Shown here: in pieces, positions 21,617 through 30,730 of the stretch
Layout: each line of letters opens with the position of its first letter
Position numbering within the stretch: position 1 is the stretch's first letter
DNA from: an uncultured Pseudomonadales bacterium
Lineage (GTDB): Bacteria; Pseudomonadota; Gammaproteobacteria; Pseudomonadales; Azotimanducaceae
Length of the DNA stretch: 35,234 nucleotides
Reading direction: 5' to 3'
Assembly: GCA_947258825.1 (NCBI GenBank)
Contig: CAMYJX010000008.1
Span: 6,013-41,246 of the forward strand
Translations under genes and position numbers: made by a program
Notes under the pieces: model-generated
What the model was told of the DNA's origin: nothing
Seen by the model: the letters and a program-made list of their open reading frames with translations, nothing else
Databases searched by the model: none

Positions 21617-22180
21617 TCACGTCTTGGGCAGCGTCACGCCCAGCTGGCCCTGATACTTGCCCCCACGGTCCCTGTAGGTCACTTCACAGCGCTCGTCCGA
21701 CTGGAAGAACAGCATCTGCGCCACGCCCTCGTTGGCATAGATCTTGGCAGGCAGGTTGGTGGTGTTGGAAAACTCCAGCGTGACGTGCCCTTCCCACTCG
21801 GGTTCCAGGGGCGTCACGTTAACGATGATGCCGCAGCGGGCGTAGGTGGACTTGCCCACGCAAAGCGTCAGCACGTCCTCGGGGATGCGGAAATACTCCA
21901 CCGTGCTGGCCAGGGCAAAGGCGTTGGGTGGGATGATGCAGACATCGCCTTCTACGTCGACAAAGCTGCGTTCGTCGAACGCTTTCGGATCCACGGTCGC
22001 CGAGTAGATGTTGGTGAAGACCTTGAAGGTCGAAGCGCAGCGCACATCATAACCGTAGCTGGACGTGCCATAGGAAATGACCTTCTCGTCTCCCACGTAG
22101 CGTACCTGGCCGGCTTCGAAGGGTTCGATCATGCCCTGACTCGCCATCTGCCTGATCCATCGGTCCGATTTGATCGTCAT
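21617..22180 (-). CDS. dcd: dCTP deaminase
   Basis: A 187-residue trimeric enzyme that deaminates dCTP to dUTP, feeding dTMP synthesis. Family strings are [78 protein letters not shown] and [10 protein letters not shown]. The Ser/Arg of GKSTYAR and the Glu in VTLEFSN are at expected active-site positions. It is close to the 188-193 residue length of proteobacterial enzymes. The ATG at 22180 ([13 protein letters not shown]) was selected; the frame is open to 22243, but those 21 residues are polar and unlike the family. mrp lies 105 bases away, upstream on the same strand. Confidence 0.95.
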   Translation of the reverse strand: MTIKSDRWIRQMASQGMIEPFEAGQVRYVGDEKVISYGTSSYGYDVRCASTFKVFTNIYSATVDPKAFDERSFVDVEGDVCIIPPNAFALASTVEYFRIPEDVLTLCVGKSTYARCGIIVNVTPLEPEWEGHVTLEFSNTTNLPAKIYANEGVAQMLFFQSDERCEVTYRDRGGKYQGQLGVTLPKT

Positions 22181-22285
22181 CTGCACTCTTCCATGCTGCT
22201 GTTTCCCTTCTTCCTGACTCTTAGTGGTCTTCAACTCTGACAACGGGTGCGGCCGGCCCAGCTCGGCCAGCCCGGCGGGGCCCGC

Positions 22286-23323
22286 TCAGTCGTCGGTCAT
22301 GCTGATCTCTACCGCGCCCGCATCGCTGCCGGTTGCTGCAAGCTGCCACAGACGCGCCGCCATGTAGCGCGCCGCATGGCGATAGACGCGGGCGATCTCA
22401 CCGTCCGGATCCCGCGCCACCGTGGGCGTACCGCCGTCCGCCTGCTCCCGGATCTCCATGTTCAGCGGCAGCTGACCCAGCAGGGGCGCCTGGCATTGCG
22501 CGGCAATTCGCTCACCGCCGCCACTGCCGAAAACGTGGCTCTCATGACCGCATTCCGGACAGCGGAACGTGGACATGTTTTCGATGATCCCCAGCACGGG
22601 AATGTCCACCTTGCGGAACATCTCCACGCCTTTGCGGGCGTCCAGCAGGGCGATGTCCTGGGGCGTGGTGACGATCGTCGCTCCCGAAACCGGCACCCGC
22701 TGGGAAAGCGTGAGCTGAATGTCCCCGGTGCCCGGCGGCATGTCGACAATGAGGTAGTCGAGATCGTCCCAGAGAGTCTGCCCGAGCAGCTGCTGCAGCG
22801 CGTTGGAAACCATGGGCCCGCGCCAGACCATGGGAGTTTCCTCCGTGATGAGAAAGCTCATGGACATGGCCTGGATGCCGTGGGCCTTTATCGGCAGGAA
22901 GAACTTTTCGTCCTTCACTTCCGGCCGCCGGCCTTCCGCAACGCCCAGCATCATGCCCTGGCTGGGTCCGTAGATGTCCGCATCCAGCAAGCCGACCCGA
23001 GCGCCCTCCTTCTCCAACGCGAGGGCGAGATTCACGGCGGTGGTGGATTTGCCGACGCCGCCCTTGCCCGATGCCACGGCAATGATGTGCCGGATGCGGC
23101 CGGGCGCAGCCGCGCCCCGGCCCTCCGGCGGTCGAAACCGCAGATCCAGGTCTACGTGCTCCACACCCAGATACCGGGCCAGGCTGGCAGACAGGTCGTC
23201 GGCCATGCCCGCGGCCGGGTATCCCAGCGTCACCGCCACCTGCTGTCCCGAGGAAAGCACCCGCGCGCCCAAGGTTTCCCAGGGTACGTTCAGATAGGGG
23301 TCAGGAAACTGCTCGATTTTCAT
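22286..23323 (-). CDS. apbC: Iron-sulfur cluster carrier protein Mrp/ApbC
   Basis: A 345-residue Mrp/NBP35-type P-loop protein that binds and transfers [4Fe-4S] clusters. A short N-terminal DUF59-like part (about 1-65) precedes the NTPase. Deviant Walker A GKGGVGKST lies at about 86-94, DADIYGPSQ follows, and IVDMPPGTGDIQLTLSQ is the typical Mrp segment. FRCPECGHESHVFG holds the CxxC that ligates the cluster at the dimer interface. The ATG at 23323 (MKIEQFPDPY) was selected over an upstream extension to 23389. It is divergent from metG, a pairing well known in gammaproteobacteria. Cluster delivery to the Fe-S rich Rsx proteins or Nth encoded nearby is possible but only inference. Confidence 0.95.
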   Translation of the reverse strand: MKIEQFPDPYLNVPWETLGARVLSSGQQVAVTLGYPAAGMADDLSASLARYLGVEHVDLDLRFRPPEGRGAAAPGRIRHIIAVASGKGGVGKSTTAVNLALALEKEGARVGLLDADIYGPSQGMMLGVAEGRRPEVKDEKFFLPIKAHGIQAMSMSFLITEETPMVWRGPMVSNALQQLLGQTLWDDLDYLIVDMPPGTGDIQLTLSQRVPVSGATIVTTPQDIALLDARKGVEMFRKVDIPVLGIIENMSTFRCPECGHESHVFGSGGGERIAAQCQAPLLGQLPLNMEIREQADGGTPTVARDPDGEIARVYRHAARYMAARLWQLAATGSDAGAVEISMTDD

Positions 23324-23365
23324 ATTCGACCTGCTGGGCGCCTGTTCGACGTGCTGTGGGCGGCT

Positions 23366-23395
23366 TTGAACCCGCTGAAAGCCGCGCATTATATG
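23366..23395 (+). promoter_or_regulatory. Candidate promoter of metG
   Basis: TTGAAC (23366-23371), an 18-base spacer and TATATG (23390-23395). A second possible -10, TATAGT, lies at 23408-23413. The leader to the ATG at 23469 is about 65 bases and no T-box-like or attenuator structure was recognised. AAAGGA sits just before the ATG. Confidence 0.4.
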
Positions 23396-23468
23396 GGAGA
23401 TGTCGGTATAGTCGCGCTTTTTTCGGGTAGCCGTCGGCGAGCTGATCGGGCGCGCGGCGCAAAGGACA

Positions 23469-25505
23469 ATGAAGCGTCGAATTCTGGTTACCAGCGCTCT
23501 GCCCTACGTGAGCGGCGCGATTCATCTGGGCCACCTGCTGGAGCATATCCAGACCGATATCTGGGTTCGCTTTCAGCGGCTGCGCGGCCACGAGGTGATC
23601 TACGTATGTGCCGACGACACCCACGGCACCGCAACCATGCTGCTGGCCGAGACGCGGGGCGTAGCGCCCGAAACCCTGATCGAATCCATGCGTCAGGAGC
23701 ACGTGCGCGACTTTGCGGGTTTTCTGATCGGTCACGACAACTACTATTCCACCCACTCCGAGGAAAACCGTCACTACGCCGAGCTGATCTTCAGCCGGCT
23801 CAAGGAACGCGGGCTGATCTTCACCCGCGAGGTCGAGCAGCTGTACGACCCGGAAAAGAAACTGTTTCTGGCCGACCGCTTCGTGAAGGGCCAGTGCCCG
23901 CGTTGCGGCGCCGAGGATCAGTACGGCGACAACTGCGAAGCCTGCGGCGCAACCTACGACGCTACCGACCTGAAAAACCCGCGCTCAACCATTTCCGGCG
24001 CGACGCCGGTGCTCGAAGCATCTGAGCACTACTTCTTCGATCTTCCCCAGTACGCCCAGTTTCTGCGCGACTGGCTGGCGAGCGGTACCGTGCAGCCGGA
24101 GGTGGCGAACAAGCTGGCGGAATGGCTCGACGCGGGGCTGAAGCCATGGGATATCTCCCGCGACGCCCCCTACTTCGGTTTTCTCATTCCCGGCACCACG
24201 GACAAGTATTTCTACGTCTGGATGGATGCACCCATCGGCTACATGGCCAGCTTCCGCAACTATGCGGACGGGCACAACGAGGTGTCGTTCGACGAGTTCT
24301 GGGATGCCGGCGGCGGCGCCGAATCCCATACCGAGGTGCATCACTTCATCGGCAAGGACATCGTCAACTTCCACGCCCTGTTCTGGCCTGCCGTCCTCAA
24401 CGGGGCCGGGTTTCGAACGCCGACGCGCATACATACCCACGGCTTCGTGACCGTGGACGGCACCAAGATGTCGAAATCCCGTGGCACCTTCATCAACGCG
24501 TCTACCTACCTTCAGCACCTGGACCCCGAGTATCTGCGCTACTACTACGCCACCAAGCTCAACGGCACGGTAGACGACATTGATATCAACCTGGACGATT
24601 TCGTGCAGCGGGTAAACGCCGACCTGGTGGGCAAGGTGGTCAACATCGCCAGTCGCTGCGCGGGCTTCATCACCAAGCAATTCGACGGCGAGCTGGCCGC
24701 CGGGCTGCACGACGAGCCGCTGTGGCAGGGCTTCAACGATGCGGCCGATGTGATTGCCGGCCACTTCGAGCGCGGCGACATCGCCCGGGCGGTACGGGAA
24801 ATCACCGCGCTGGCGGATCAGGCAAACCAGTACATCGCCGGTCATGCGCCCTGGGCCATGATCAAGGACTCGGCGCAGCGCGACGAGGTGCAGGCCGTCT
24901 GCAGCCAGGGCATCAACCTGTTCCGCATGCTGATGATTTACCTGAAGCCCATACTGCCCCGCATGGCAGCGGACGCGGAAACTTTTCTGAACGTCGAGCC
25001 GCTGACCTGGGCGGACCTCGCATCACCGCTGACGGCGCACCGCATCAACGTTTTCAAGCCGCTGTTCTCCCGCATGGAAAAAAAGGCGGTAGATGCCCTG
25101 ATCGAGGCTTCCACAGAGGCGAGCGGCGCGCCTGCGGAGCAACCGTCAGAGCCGGTGGAAGTCGAGGCCGACGCGGTCGAGACCATCGGCATCGAAGACT
25201 TCGAGCGCGTCGAGCTGCGCGTGGCGCGCATCAAGGCCGCCGAACTGGTCGAAGGCGCCGACCGGCTGCTGCGCCTTACGCTGGACATGGGAGCCAGCGA
25301 GCGGCAGGTTTTCTCGGGCATCCGGCAGGCCTACGCGCCAGAGAAGCTGGTGGGCCGCCTGACGGTGGTGGTGGCGAACCTGGCTCCGCGCAAGATGCGC
25401 TTCGGCGTTTCGGAAGGCATGGTTCTGGCCGCGGGACCCGGCGGCGAAGAGATATTCCTGCTCAGCCCCGACGATGGCGCCAGCCCAGGCATGCGGGTGC
25501 GGTGA
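23469..25505 (+). CDS. metG: Methionine--tRNA ligase
   Basis: A 678-residue class Ia synthetase (E. coli 677). [27 protein letters not shown] includes the HIGH-type motif (HLGH, 19-22). The zinc knuckle is [18 protein letters not shown] near 143-160. KMSKSRGTF begins at Lys333. The C-terminal about 105 residues ([35 protein letters not shown] to the end) form the Trbp111-like tRNA-binding domain used for dimerisation, joined by an Ala/Glu/Pro-rich linker (about 540-570). The ATG at 23469 follows AAAGGA. Fourteen bases after the stop the rsxA gene starts, so the rsx-nth genes may be read from the metG promoter. Confidence 0.97.
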   Translation: MKRRILVTSALPYVSGAIHLGHLLEHIQTDIWVRFQRLRGHEVIYVCADDTHGTATMLLAETRGVAPETLIESMRQEHVRDFAGFLIGHDNYYSTHSEENRHYAELIFSRLKERGLIFTREVEQLYDPEKKLFLADRFVKGQCPRCGAEDQYGDNCEACGATYDATDLKNPRSTISGATPVLEASEHYFFDLPQYAQFLRDWLASGTVQPEVANKLAEWLDAGLKPWDISRDAPYFGFLIPGTTDKYFYVWMDAPIGYMASFRNYADGHNEVSFDEFWDAGGGAESHTEVHHFIGKDIVNFHALFWPAVLNGAGFRTPTRIHTHGFVTVDGTKMSKSRGTFINASTYLQHLDPEYLRYYYATKLNGTVDDIDINLDDFVQRVNADLVGKVVNIASRCAGFITKQFDGELAAGLHDEPLWQGFNDAADVIAGHFERGDIARAVREITALADQANQYIAGHAPWAMIKDSAQRDEVQAVCSQGINLFRMLMIYLKPILPRMAADAETFLNVEPLTWADLASPLTAHRINVFKPLFSRMEKKAVDALIEASTEASGAPAEQPSEPVEVEADAVETIGIEDFERVELRVARIKAAELVEGADRLLRLTLDMGASERQVFSGIRQAYAPEKLVGRLTVVVANLAPRKMRFGVSEGMVLAAGPGGEEIFLLSPDDGASPGMRVR

Positions 25506-25519
25506 AGCATTGACTCAAG

Positions 25520-26098
25520 ATGGGTGAGCTGGGTCTGATCTTCGTCGGCGCGCTCCTGGTCAACAACTTCGTGCTGGCGCAGTTCCTCGGTCTGTGTCCC
25601 TTCATGGGCGTAACCGGCCAATACCGGCCGGCGGTCGCGATGGGGCTCGCAACCACCTTCGTGCTGACGCTCTCGGCTTCCACGGCCCACGTTCTGTACA
25701 ACCAGCTGCTGCTTCCCCTGGGTCTGGACTTCCTCAGGATCATCGTGTTCATCGTCGTGATCGCCGCCGTCGTGCAGCTCACCGAGCGGGCATTGCGCAG
25801 TGCAAGCCCGCTGCTGCATCAGATTCTGGGCATTTATCTGCCGCTCATCACGACCAACTGCGCCGTGCTCGGGGTAGCCCTGCTGGCTATCGGCCAACGC
25901 ATGACCTTCATAGAAACCATCGTCTTCAGCATCGGAGCCGCCGCCGGTTTCTCCCTGGTCATGGCGCTGTTTGCCGCGCTGCGTGAACGTCTGGAGCAGG
26001 CGCGGATTCCCCGTGCTTTTGAAGGACCACCCATCGCCCTGGTCACTGCCGGCATCCTCTCGCTGGCGTTCATGGGCTTTGCCGGGCTGGCTGGCTGA
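25520..26098 (+). CDS. rsxA: Ion-translocating electron transport complex subunit RsxA/RnfA
   Basis: A 192-residue protein of six membrane spans, homologous to NqrE and paired with RsxE. Conserved strings: [39 protein letters not shown] and the two half-membrane segments each with a Cys (GLCPF, TNCAV), which in Nqr/Rnf hold an intramembrane Fe-S cluster. RsxABCDGE moves electrons, in E. coli keeping SoxR reduced; Rnf couples ferredoxin:NAD+ oxidoreduction to ion transport. The ATG at 25520 has only a weak ribosome site. The stop TGA (26096-26098) is immediately followed by the rsxB ATG. Confidence 0.95.
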   Translation: MGELGLIFVGALLVNNFVLAQFLGLCPFMGVTGQYRPAVAMGLATTFVLTLSASTAHVLYNQLLLPLGLDFLRIIVFIVVIAAVVQLTERALRSASPLLHQILGIYLPLITTNCAVLGVALLAIGQRMTFIETIVFSIGAAAGFSLVMALFAALRERLEQARIPRAFEGPPIALVTAGILSLAFMGFAGLAG

Positions 26099-27061
26099 AT
26101 GGGCGAGCTCGTCGGCATCCTGAGCGTCCTCGGCGCGCTGGGGGGCGCGCTGGGAATCGGCCTCGCCTGGGCAGACAGGCGGTTGCGGCCGGACACCGAA
26201 AGCGTAGCTGATGCCGTCAACGCGCTGCTGCCGCAGACCCAGTGCGCCCAGTGCGGCTATCCCGGATGTCGCCCCTACGCCGAGGCCGTCGCCGCGGGCG
26301 CACCCATCGACCTCTGTCCGCCAGGCGGGCAGGAAACGATTCGGTCTCTCGGCAAGCTGCTGGGCAGAGCCTCTATTCCCACAAGCGTGGGCACGGTAGG
26401 CCCATCCGCCGTGGCGGGCGCTGGGCGTGCAGAGGCTGTGCCTGCAACGGCCCTGGTCGCTAGGATCGATGAGAGCCGCTGCATCGGCTGCTACCGGTGC
26501 ATTCAGGCCTGCCCGGTAGACGCCATCGTGGGCGCCCCGCAGCTCATGCATACGGTTCTGGCCGACCAGTGCACGGGTTGCGAGCTGTGTCTGGAGCCCT
26601 GCCCCGTGGACTGCATCGAGCTGATCAGCAGGCCGGCGCCGACGGTCGAACGGCCGCTGCGGATCATTGCCCGCCCCCGCAACCGTGACCCCCAGTCTGC
26701 TGAGCTGCCCTGCATACGCTGCGGCAAATGCGAGGACGCGTGCCCGGAGTTGCTGATGCCTCAGGAGCTGCTCTGGTACGCCAGCGGCGACGCCTGGGAC
26801 GAGGCCCATGTCCGGGGCCTGGACGACTGCATCGAGTGCGGCCTGTGCAACCAGGTCTGCCCGAGCAACATCGATCTTCTGCGGCACTTCAGCCGGGGGC
26901 GCATGGCGCTGAAAGCGCAGGAAGAAAAACGCGTGCTGGCCCAGGCGGCCAAGGCCAGGTTCGACAAACACCTGGCGCGAGTCGAGGCGCGAGCTGCGGA
27001 ACGGGAGCAGCGGCGTCGCCAGCGGCTGGGCGAATCCGCAGACCGGCCGTGGTTGCGATGA
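26099..27061 (+). CDS. rsxB: RsxB fused to the C-terminal ferredoxin segment of RsxC
   Basis: A 320-residue protein; ordinary RsxB/RnfB is about 190. Residues 1-178 are a standard RsxB: one membrane span (4-25), the Fe-S domain with C49, C52, C57 and C73 (QCAQCGYPGC), and two [4Fe-4S] motifs (C128/131/134/138, C158/161/164/168). A short linker (179-203) leads to two further motifs, C205/208/211/215 in PCIRCGKCEDACP and C244/247/250/254 in DCIECGLCNQVCPSNI. These, with the following HFSRGRMALKAQEEKR helix and RFDKHLARVEARAAERE, match the C-terminal ferredoxin part of RsxC. The RsxC core (NADH and FMN sites) is absent, and no other rsxC lies in the operon, whose next gene is rsxD. The rsxD ATG overlaps the stop (ATGA). 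A deletion inside an ancestral rsxB-rsxC pair would produce this in-frame join. Confidence 0.92.
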   Translation: MGELVGILSVLGALGGALGIGLAWADRRLRPDTESVADAVNALLPQTQCAQCGYPGCRPYAEAVAAGAPIDLCPPGGQETIRSLGKLLGRASIPTSVGTVGPSAVAGAGRAEAVPATALVARIDESRCIGCYRCIQACPVDAIVGAPQLMHTVLADQCTGCELCLEPCPVDCIELISRPAPTVERPLRIIARPRNRDPQSAELPCIRCGKCEDACPELLMPQELLWYASGDAWDEAHVRGLDDCIECGLCNQVCPSNIDLLRHFSRGRMALKAQEEKRVLAQAAKARFDKHLARVEARAAEREQRRRQRLGESADRPWLR

Positions 27062-28044
27062 CTCGGCTCGCGCAGCTGCAGGCGGCGGTTTCCGAGCGCC
27101 TGCGCACCCCCGGCATCATGGGCTGGGTGCTGGTCGCCCTGCTTCCCGGCACCGCTGCCCTGTGCTGGCTTTACGGTTCGGCGTATCTGCCGCGCATGGC
27201 GTTCGCCATCGTCCTCGGGCTGGCTGTGGAGGCCGCGGCGCTGCGGTTGCAACAGCGACCGATACGCAGCGCTCTACTTGACGGCAGCGCTCTGCTCACC
27301 TGCCTGCTGCTCGTGCTGGCCATGCCGCCGCAAACGCCATACGGCGTTCTGGCCCTGGCAGTTGTCACCGCCGTTGGCCTGGCGAAACACCTCTATGGCG
27401 GGCTCGGCAACAACCCCTTCAACCCCGCCATCGTCGGGTACGTGGTGGCGCTGGTGTCCTTCCCGGCAGCCATGGCCAGCTGGCCTGCCATTGGTTCAAG
27501 CGCGGGTGCAGGCGGGGGTGCGAGCGCGGGTGCGAGCGCCGCGGATGCTTTTACCGGCGCGACCGTTCTCACCAGCTTCCGATATCGGGAGGGCCTGACC
27601 GTTGCAGACATCTGGCAGGCAAACGCTGAATTCGGCGCGCTGGGCGGCTACGGCTGGGAATGGGTCAACGCGGCTTTTCTGGCGGGCGGCCTCATGCTCA
27701 TCGCCATGGGGCTGGCAAGCTGGCGCGTGCCGGTGGCCCTGCTGGCTACCCTGGGTGGGCTGAGCGCCCTGTGCTACGACAACGGCAGCTCTTCCAGCTT
27801 GGGCTCGCCGACCTTCCACTGGTTCTCGGGGGGAACCATGCTGGCGGCCTTCTTCTTCGCCACGGACCCCGTGACGCACCCCTCGTCCGCCCGGGGGCAG
27901 CTGGCTTTCGGCTGCCTGGTCGGCGCCATGGCCTTCACGATCCGGAGCTTCGGAAATTATCCCGACGGCATCGCCTTTGGCATCCTGCTGGGCAACGCGG
28001 CGACGCCGTTCATGGACAAGTACTGGACCACCCGTCGTGATTAA
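27058..28044 (+). CDS. rsxD: Ion-translocating electron transport complex subunit RsxD/RnfD
   Basis: A 328-residue integral membrane flavoprotein, homologous to NqrB. The covalent FMN site is present as FTGATVLTSFR, with Thr169 expected to carry FMN by a phosphoester bond. Other family strings are GGLGNNPFNPAIVGYV, SPTFHWFSGGTMLAAFFFATDPVTHP and RSFGNYPDGIAFGILLGNAATPFMDKY. A short Ala/Gly/Ser repeat (SSAGAGGGASAGASAA) occurs just before the flavin site and is not typical; its DNA is a run of gcgggtgc-like units at about 27495-27540. The ATG at 27058 overlaps the rsxB stop. rsxG begins eight bases before the rsxD stop. Confidence 0.95.
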   Translation: MTRLAQLQAAVSERLRTPGIMGWVLVALLPGTAALCWLYGSAYLPRMAFAIVLGLAVEAAALRLQQRPIRSALLDGSALLTCLLLVLAMPPQTPYGVLALAVVTAVGLAKHLYGGLGNNPFNPAIVGYVVALVSFPAAMASWPAIGSSAGAGGGASAGASAADAFTGATVLTSFRYREGLTVADIWQANAEFGALGGYGWEWVNAAFLAGGLMLIAMGLASWRVPVALLATLGGLSALCYDNGSSSSLGSPTFHWFSGGTMLAAFFFATDPVTHPSSARGQLAFGCLVGAMAFTIRSFGNYPDGIAFGILLGNAATPFMDKYWTTRRD

Positions 28045-28549
28045 GCCGGTTGTCTTTTTCGTGCTGCTTGTGGTGCTGTGCGCCTTGGTACTCGCCCTCA
28101 CCCACAGCACCACTCGCGGACGCATCGAGCAGAACCGGGCGCGCCAGTTCGAGGACTCGGTCAGCGCGCTGATCGGCCAGCAGGGACCTCTGCCCGCCAT
28201 GCGCTGGCGCGATGATCTCTGGCATCTGTGCAATGGCAAGGCGGTAATTCGGGGGCAAACCGGGGGTTACGGCGGCGACATCCACTGGCTGGCTGCGGTG
28301 GATCTGCAACCGGGAGCGCCTCGCCTGCAGGGTTTCCAGGCCACCGCGCATCAGGAAACTCCGGGCATTGCCGACTTTCTGAGCCGCCGGGACGACCCCT
28401 GGTTGCAACAGCTGCGCGGACGCACCGGCCAGGACATCCGGCAGGTCGCTACGCTGACCGGCGCTACCATTACCAGCCGGGCCGTGCTGGCAGCGGCCTC
28501 CGACGCCCTGGCGCATCCCGATCTGCAGCAGGTCCAATGCGAAATCTGA
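28037..28549 (+). CDS. rsxG: Ion-translocating electron transport complex subunit RsxG/RnfG (short form, GTG start)
   Basis: A 170-residue flavoprotein; the usual RsxG is about 200-220. One N-terminal span (VIKPVVFFVLLVVLCALVLALTH) anchors a periplasmic domain. GYGGDIHWLAAVDL and the region ATAHQETPGIADF are the conserved FMN-domain entry; TLTGATITSRAV contains the S/T-G-A-T flavinylation motif with Thr144 as the expected FMN-linked residue. The part between the span and GYGG is shortened. The GTG at 28037 gives the correct membrane anchor and overlaps rsxD by eight bases. rsxE begins 13 bases before its stop. An ApbE-type flavin transferase, needed for FMN attachment, is not encoded in the window. 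Confidence 0.9.
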   Translation: MIKPVVFFVLLVVLCALVLALTHSTTRGRIEQNRARQFEDSVSALIGQQGPLPAMRWRDDLWHLCNGKAVIRGQTGGYGGDIHWLAAVDLQPGAPRLQGFQATAHQETPGIADFLSRRDDPWLQQLRGRTGQDIRQVATLTGATITSRAVLAAASDALAHPDLQQVQCEI

Positions 28550-29190
28550 CACAAGCGCCCGCAAACGGTGTGTTCCGCGAAGGGGTCGCGGCTCGCAACC
28601 CCGCCTGGGTACAGCTCCTCGGGCTGTGTCCCCTGCTGGCGGTGAGCACCAGCGTTGTCAACGCTCTCGCCCTTGCGCTGGCCAGCGGTGGCGTTCTGCT
28701 CGGCGCCAATATCAGCGTTTCGCTGCTGCGCCGGTGGATCCCGGACTTCGCGCGGCTGCCAGCCTACGTTCTGATCATCGCCACCTTCACCACCTGCGCC
28801 GTGCTGCTGCTGGAGGCCCATGCCTTCGACCTCTACCTGCGCATCGCGCTGTTCGTGCAGATCATCGTCACCAACTGCATGATCCTGGGCCGCGTGGAAA
28901 GCTTCGCCAGCCGCACATCTCCGGGCCGGGCGGCCGTGGACGCGCTGGGTACCGCCAGCGGTTTCGCGCTCGCCCTGCTGATCATGGGTGGGGTACGGGA
29001 ACTGCTGGGCCGCGGTACGCTGTTCGCCAATATGGATCTGCTGTTCGGCCCGGTCGGCGCGAACTGGCAGCTCACGCTGCCCGGCGATCCCGGCGGTCTG
29101 CTGATCGCCCTGCTGCCACCGGGCGCTTTCATCCTGGCCGGGCTGCTGCTGGGGGCCGGAAGGGCGCTGAAGCAAAAAGGTCAACCATGA
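28537..29190 (+). CDS. rsxE: Ion-translocating electron transport complex subunit RsxE/RnfE
   Basis: A 217-residue membrane protein with about six spans, paired with RsxA (NqrD homologue). Conserved strings: FREGVAARNPAWVQLLGLCPLLAVS (Cys in a half-span), YVLIIATFTTCAVLLLEA, FVQIIVTNCMILGRVESFAS (second Cys pair region) and GGVRELLGRGTLF. The two GLCP and TNCM segments match those in RsxA, as expected for the pseudo-symmetric pair. The ATG at 28537 lies inside the end of rsxG. The stop TGA (29188-29190) overlaps the nth ATG (ATGA), so the operon is tightly coupled up to nth. Confidence 0.95.
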   Translation: MRNLTQAPANGVFREGVAARNPAWVQLLGLCPLLAVSTSVVNALALALASGGVLLGANISVSLLRRWIPDFARLPAYVLIIATFTTCAVLLLEAHAFDLYLRIALFVQIIVTNCMILGRVESFASRTSPGRAAVDALGTASGFALALLIMGGVRELLGRGTLFANMDLLFGPVGANWQLTLPGDPGGLLIALLPPGAFILAGLLLGAGRALKQKGQP

Positions 29191-29822
29191 ACCGAGATAA
29201 ACGCGCCCTGATCTTCGCCCGGCTTAGGGACGCCAACCCGGCGCCCACCACCGAGCTGAACTATCAGAGCCCGTTCGAGCTTCTGGTGGCGGTGATACTG
29301 TCGGCCCAGGCCACGGACGTGAGCGTCAACAAAGCCACGGGGCCGCTGTTCGCCAGCGCCAATACCCCCGCCGCCATCAAACGGCTTGGGGTGGCGGGAC
29401 TGAAGCGCCACATCAAAAGCATCGGGTTGTTCAACACCAAGGCGGAAAACGTCATCCGGACCTGCGAGAAACTGCTGCGGGAACACGGCGGCCAGGTACC
29501 CGAGGATCGCGGCGCTCTGGAGGCCCTCCCCGGCGTCGGCAGGAAAACGGCCAACGTGGTGCTCAACACGGCCTTTGGCCATCCCACCATCGCCGTGGAT
29601 ACTCATATCTTCCGGGTGTGCAACAGGACGCGCATTGCATCGGGAAAGAACGTGCGGCAGGTCGAGGACCGTCTGGAACGCCTGGTGCCCCGGGAATTCA
29701 AGCGAGACGCCCACCACTGGCTGATCCTGCACGGGCGTTATGTGTGCACCGCCCGCAAGCCCAGATGCGGCAGCTGCATCATCGAAGATCTCTGTGAGTA
29801 CCGCGACAAAGAGGATATCTGA
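29187..29822 (+). CDS. nth: Endonuclease III
   Basis: A 211-residue DNA glycosylase/AP lyase that removes oxidised pyrimidines in base-excision repair. The helix-hairpin-helix ends in LPGVGRKTANVVL with catalytic Lys120, and Asp138 lies in VDTH, the same numbering as E. coli. The [4Fe-4S] loop C-x6-C-x2-C-x5-C is complete (C187, C194, C197, C203). The ATG overlaps the rsxE stop. nth at the end of the rsx operon is the standard gammaproteobacterial arrangement and supports the assignment of the preceding genes. It ends 34 bases before the stop of the convergent murI, with no evident terminator. Confidence 0.97.
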   Translation: MNRDKRALIFARLRDANPAPTTELNYQSPFELLVAVILSAQATDVSVNKATGPLFASANTPAAIKRLGVAGLKRHIKSIGLFNTKAENVIRTCEKLLREHGGQVPEDRGALEALPGVGRKTANVVLNTAFGHPTIAVDTHIFRVCNRTRIASGKNVRQVEDRLERLVPREFKRDAHHWLILHGRYVCTARKPRCGSCIIEDLCEYRDKEDI

Positions 29823-29856
29823 GGCCCAGTCATTGTCCAGTGATGGTCCAGCCGGA

Positions 29857-30708
29857 TCAGAGGTCTACCAGCTCCACGGCGCTAAGACGGTCACCGAGAA
29901 AATAGCCCCCCACGCGCCGAAAGCGGTCAATCCCGTCGGTGGCCATCAGGGCCAGCTTGGGCTCGACGTCCGCGGGGGCGACCGCCAGATTACCGGACTT
30001 CAGTTGGTCCGCCAGCGCGTGGGCGGTGGTTTCCGCCGAATCCACCAGCGCAACGGCAGAATTTTCCGTCCCGTCGAGCAGGTCGCGGAGCGCGTCTCGA
30101 AATACCGGGAAATGAGTGCATCCCAGAAGCAGGGTATCGAAGGGCCCGCCGGCGGACACCCGCCCGACGGAAGGCGTCGGTCCGGAAAACCCCTCCAGGT
30201 ACTGCTGCAACGCCAGCGTTACCAGAGGACCGCTGTGGCGCCCTTCTTCGGCAAGGGCAACCAGCAGCGGGCAGGGCCGCGCAAACACCTGCAGGTCCGG
30301 GCGCAGCGTCAGCAGGCGGCGCTGGTAGGCACCACCGTTGACGGTACTCTCAGTGGCCAGAACCAGGACGCGACGGCGGCAGGTTGCGGCAGCCGCCTGC
30401 GCCCCGGGTTCCACCACGCCCAGCACCGGTAGCGGCGCGAACTGCCGCTGCAGCGGGGCAAGGGCCACCGCAGAGGCAGTGTTGCAGGCAACCACCAAAG
30501 CTTTGACACCGCGGTCCACAAGAATGCGCGCCGCCTGCAGCGCGTAGCGCTGAACCGTGGTCGGGCTCTTGGTTCCGTAAGGGAGGCGAGCGGTGTCCCC
30601 GAGGTACAGAAAGCTTTCTCCCGGCAACTGCTTTCTGAGCGCGCGCAGCACGGTAAGCCCACCCATTCCCGAATCGAACACGCCGATAGGAGACGAGTCC
30701 GTATTCAT
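29857..30708 (-). CDS. murI: Glutamate racemase
   Basis: A 283-residue racemase that supplies D-glutamate for peptidoglycan. The two catalytic cysteines are in VACNTAS (Cys75) and LLGCTHFP (Cys197). IGVFDSGMGGLTVLRAL is the usual N-terminus and LGDTARLPYGTKS a conserved substrate loop. The ATG at 30708 (MNTDSSPIGVF) is chosen; the frame is open to 30924 only because the neighbouring gene has a tandem repeat readable in this frame (repeated ALTRV). It follows the zinc-ribbon gene by 22 bases and may be cotranscribed with argG and that gene. Confidence 0.95.
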   Translation of the reverse strand: MNTDSSPIGVFDSGMGGLTVLRALRKQLPGESFLYLGDTARLPYGTKSPTTVQRYALQAARILVDRGVKALVVACNTASAVALAPLQRQFAPLPVLGVVEPGAQAAAATCRRRVLVLATESTVNGGAYQRRLLTLRPDLQVFARPCPLLVALAEEGRHSGPLVTLALQQYLEGFSGPTPSVGRVSAGGPFDTLLLGCTHFPVFRDALRDLLDGTENSAVALVDSAETTAHALADQLKSGNLAVAPADVEPKLALMATDGIDRFRRVGGYFLGDRLSAVELVDL

Positions 30709-30730
30709 CGGTCGCGTATGGGCACGAAGA

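Noticed and set aside
22247..24025. A 592-codon plus-strand open frame opposite mrp and running into metG in another frame
   Set aside because: Antisense shadow; mrp and metG account for the region.
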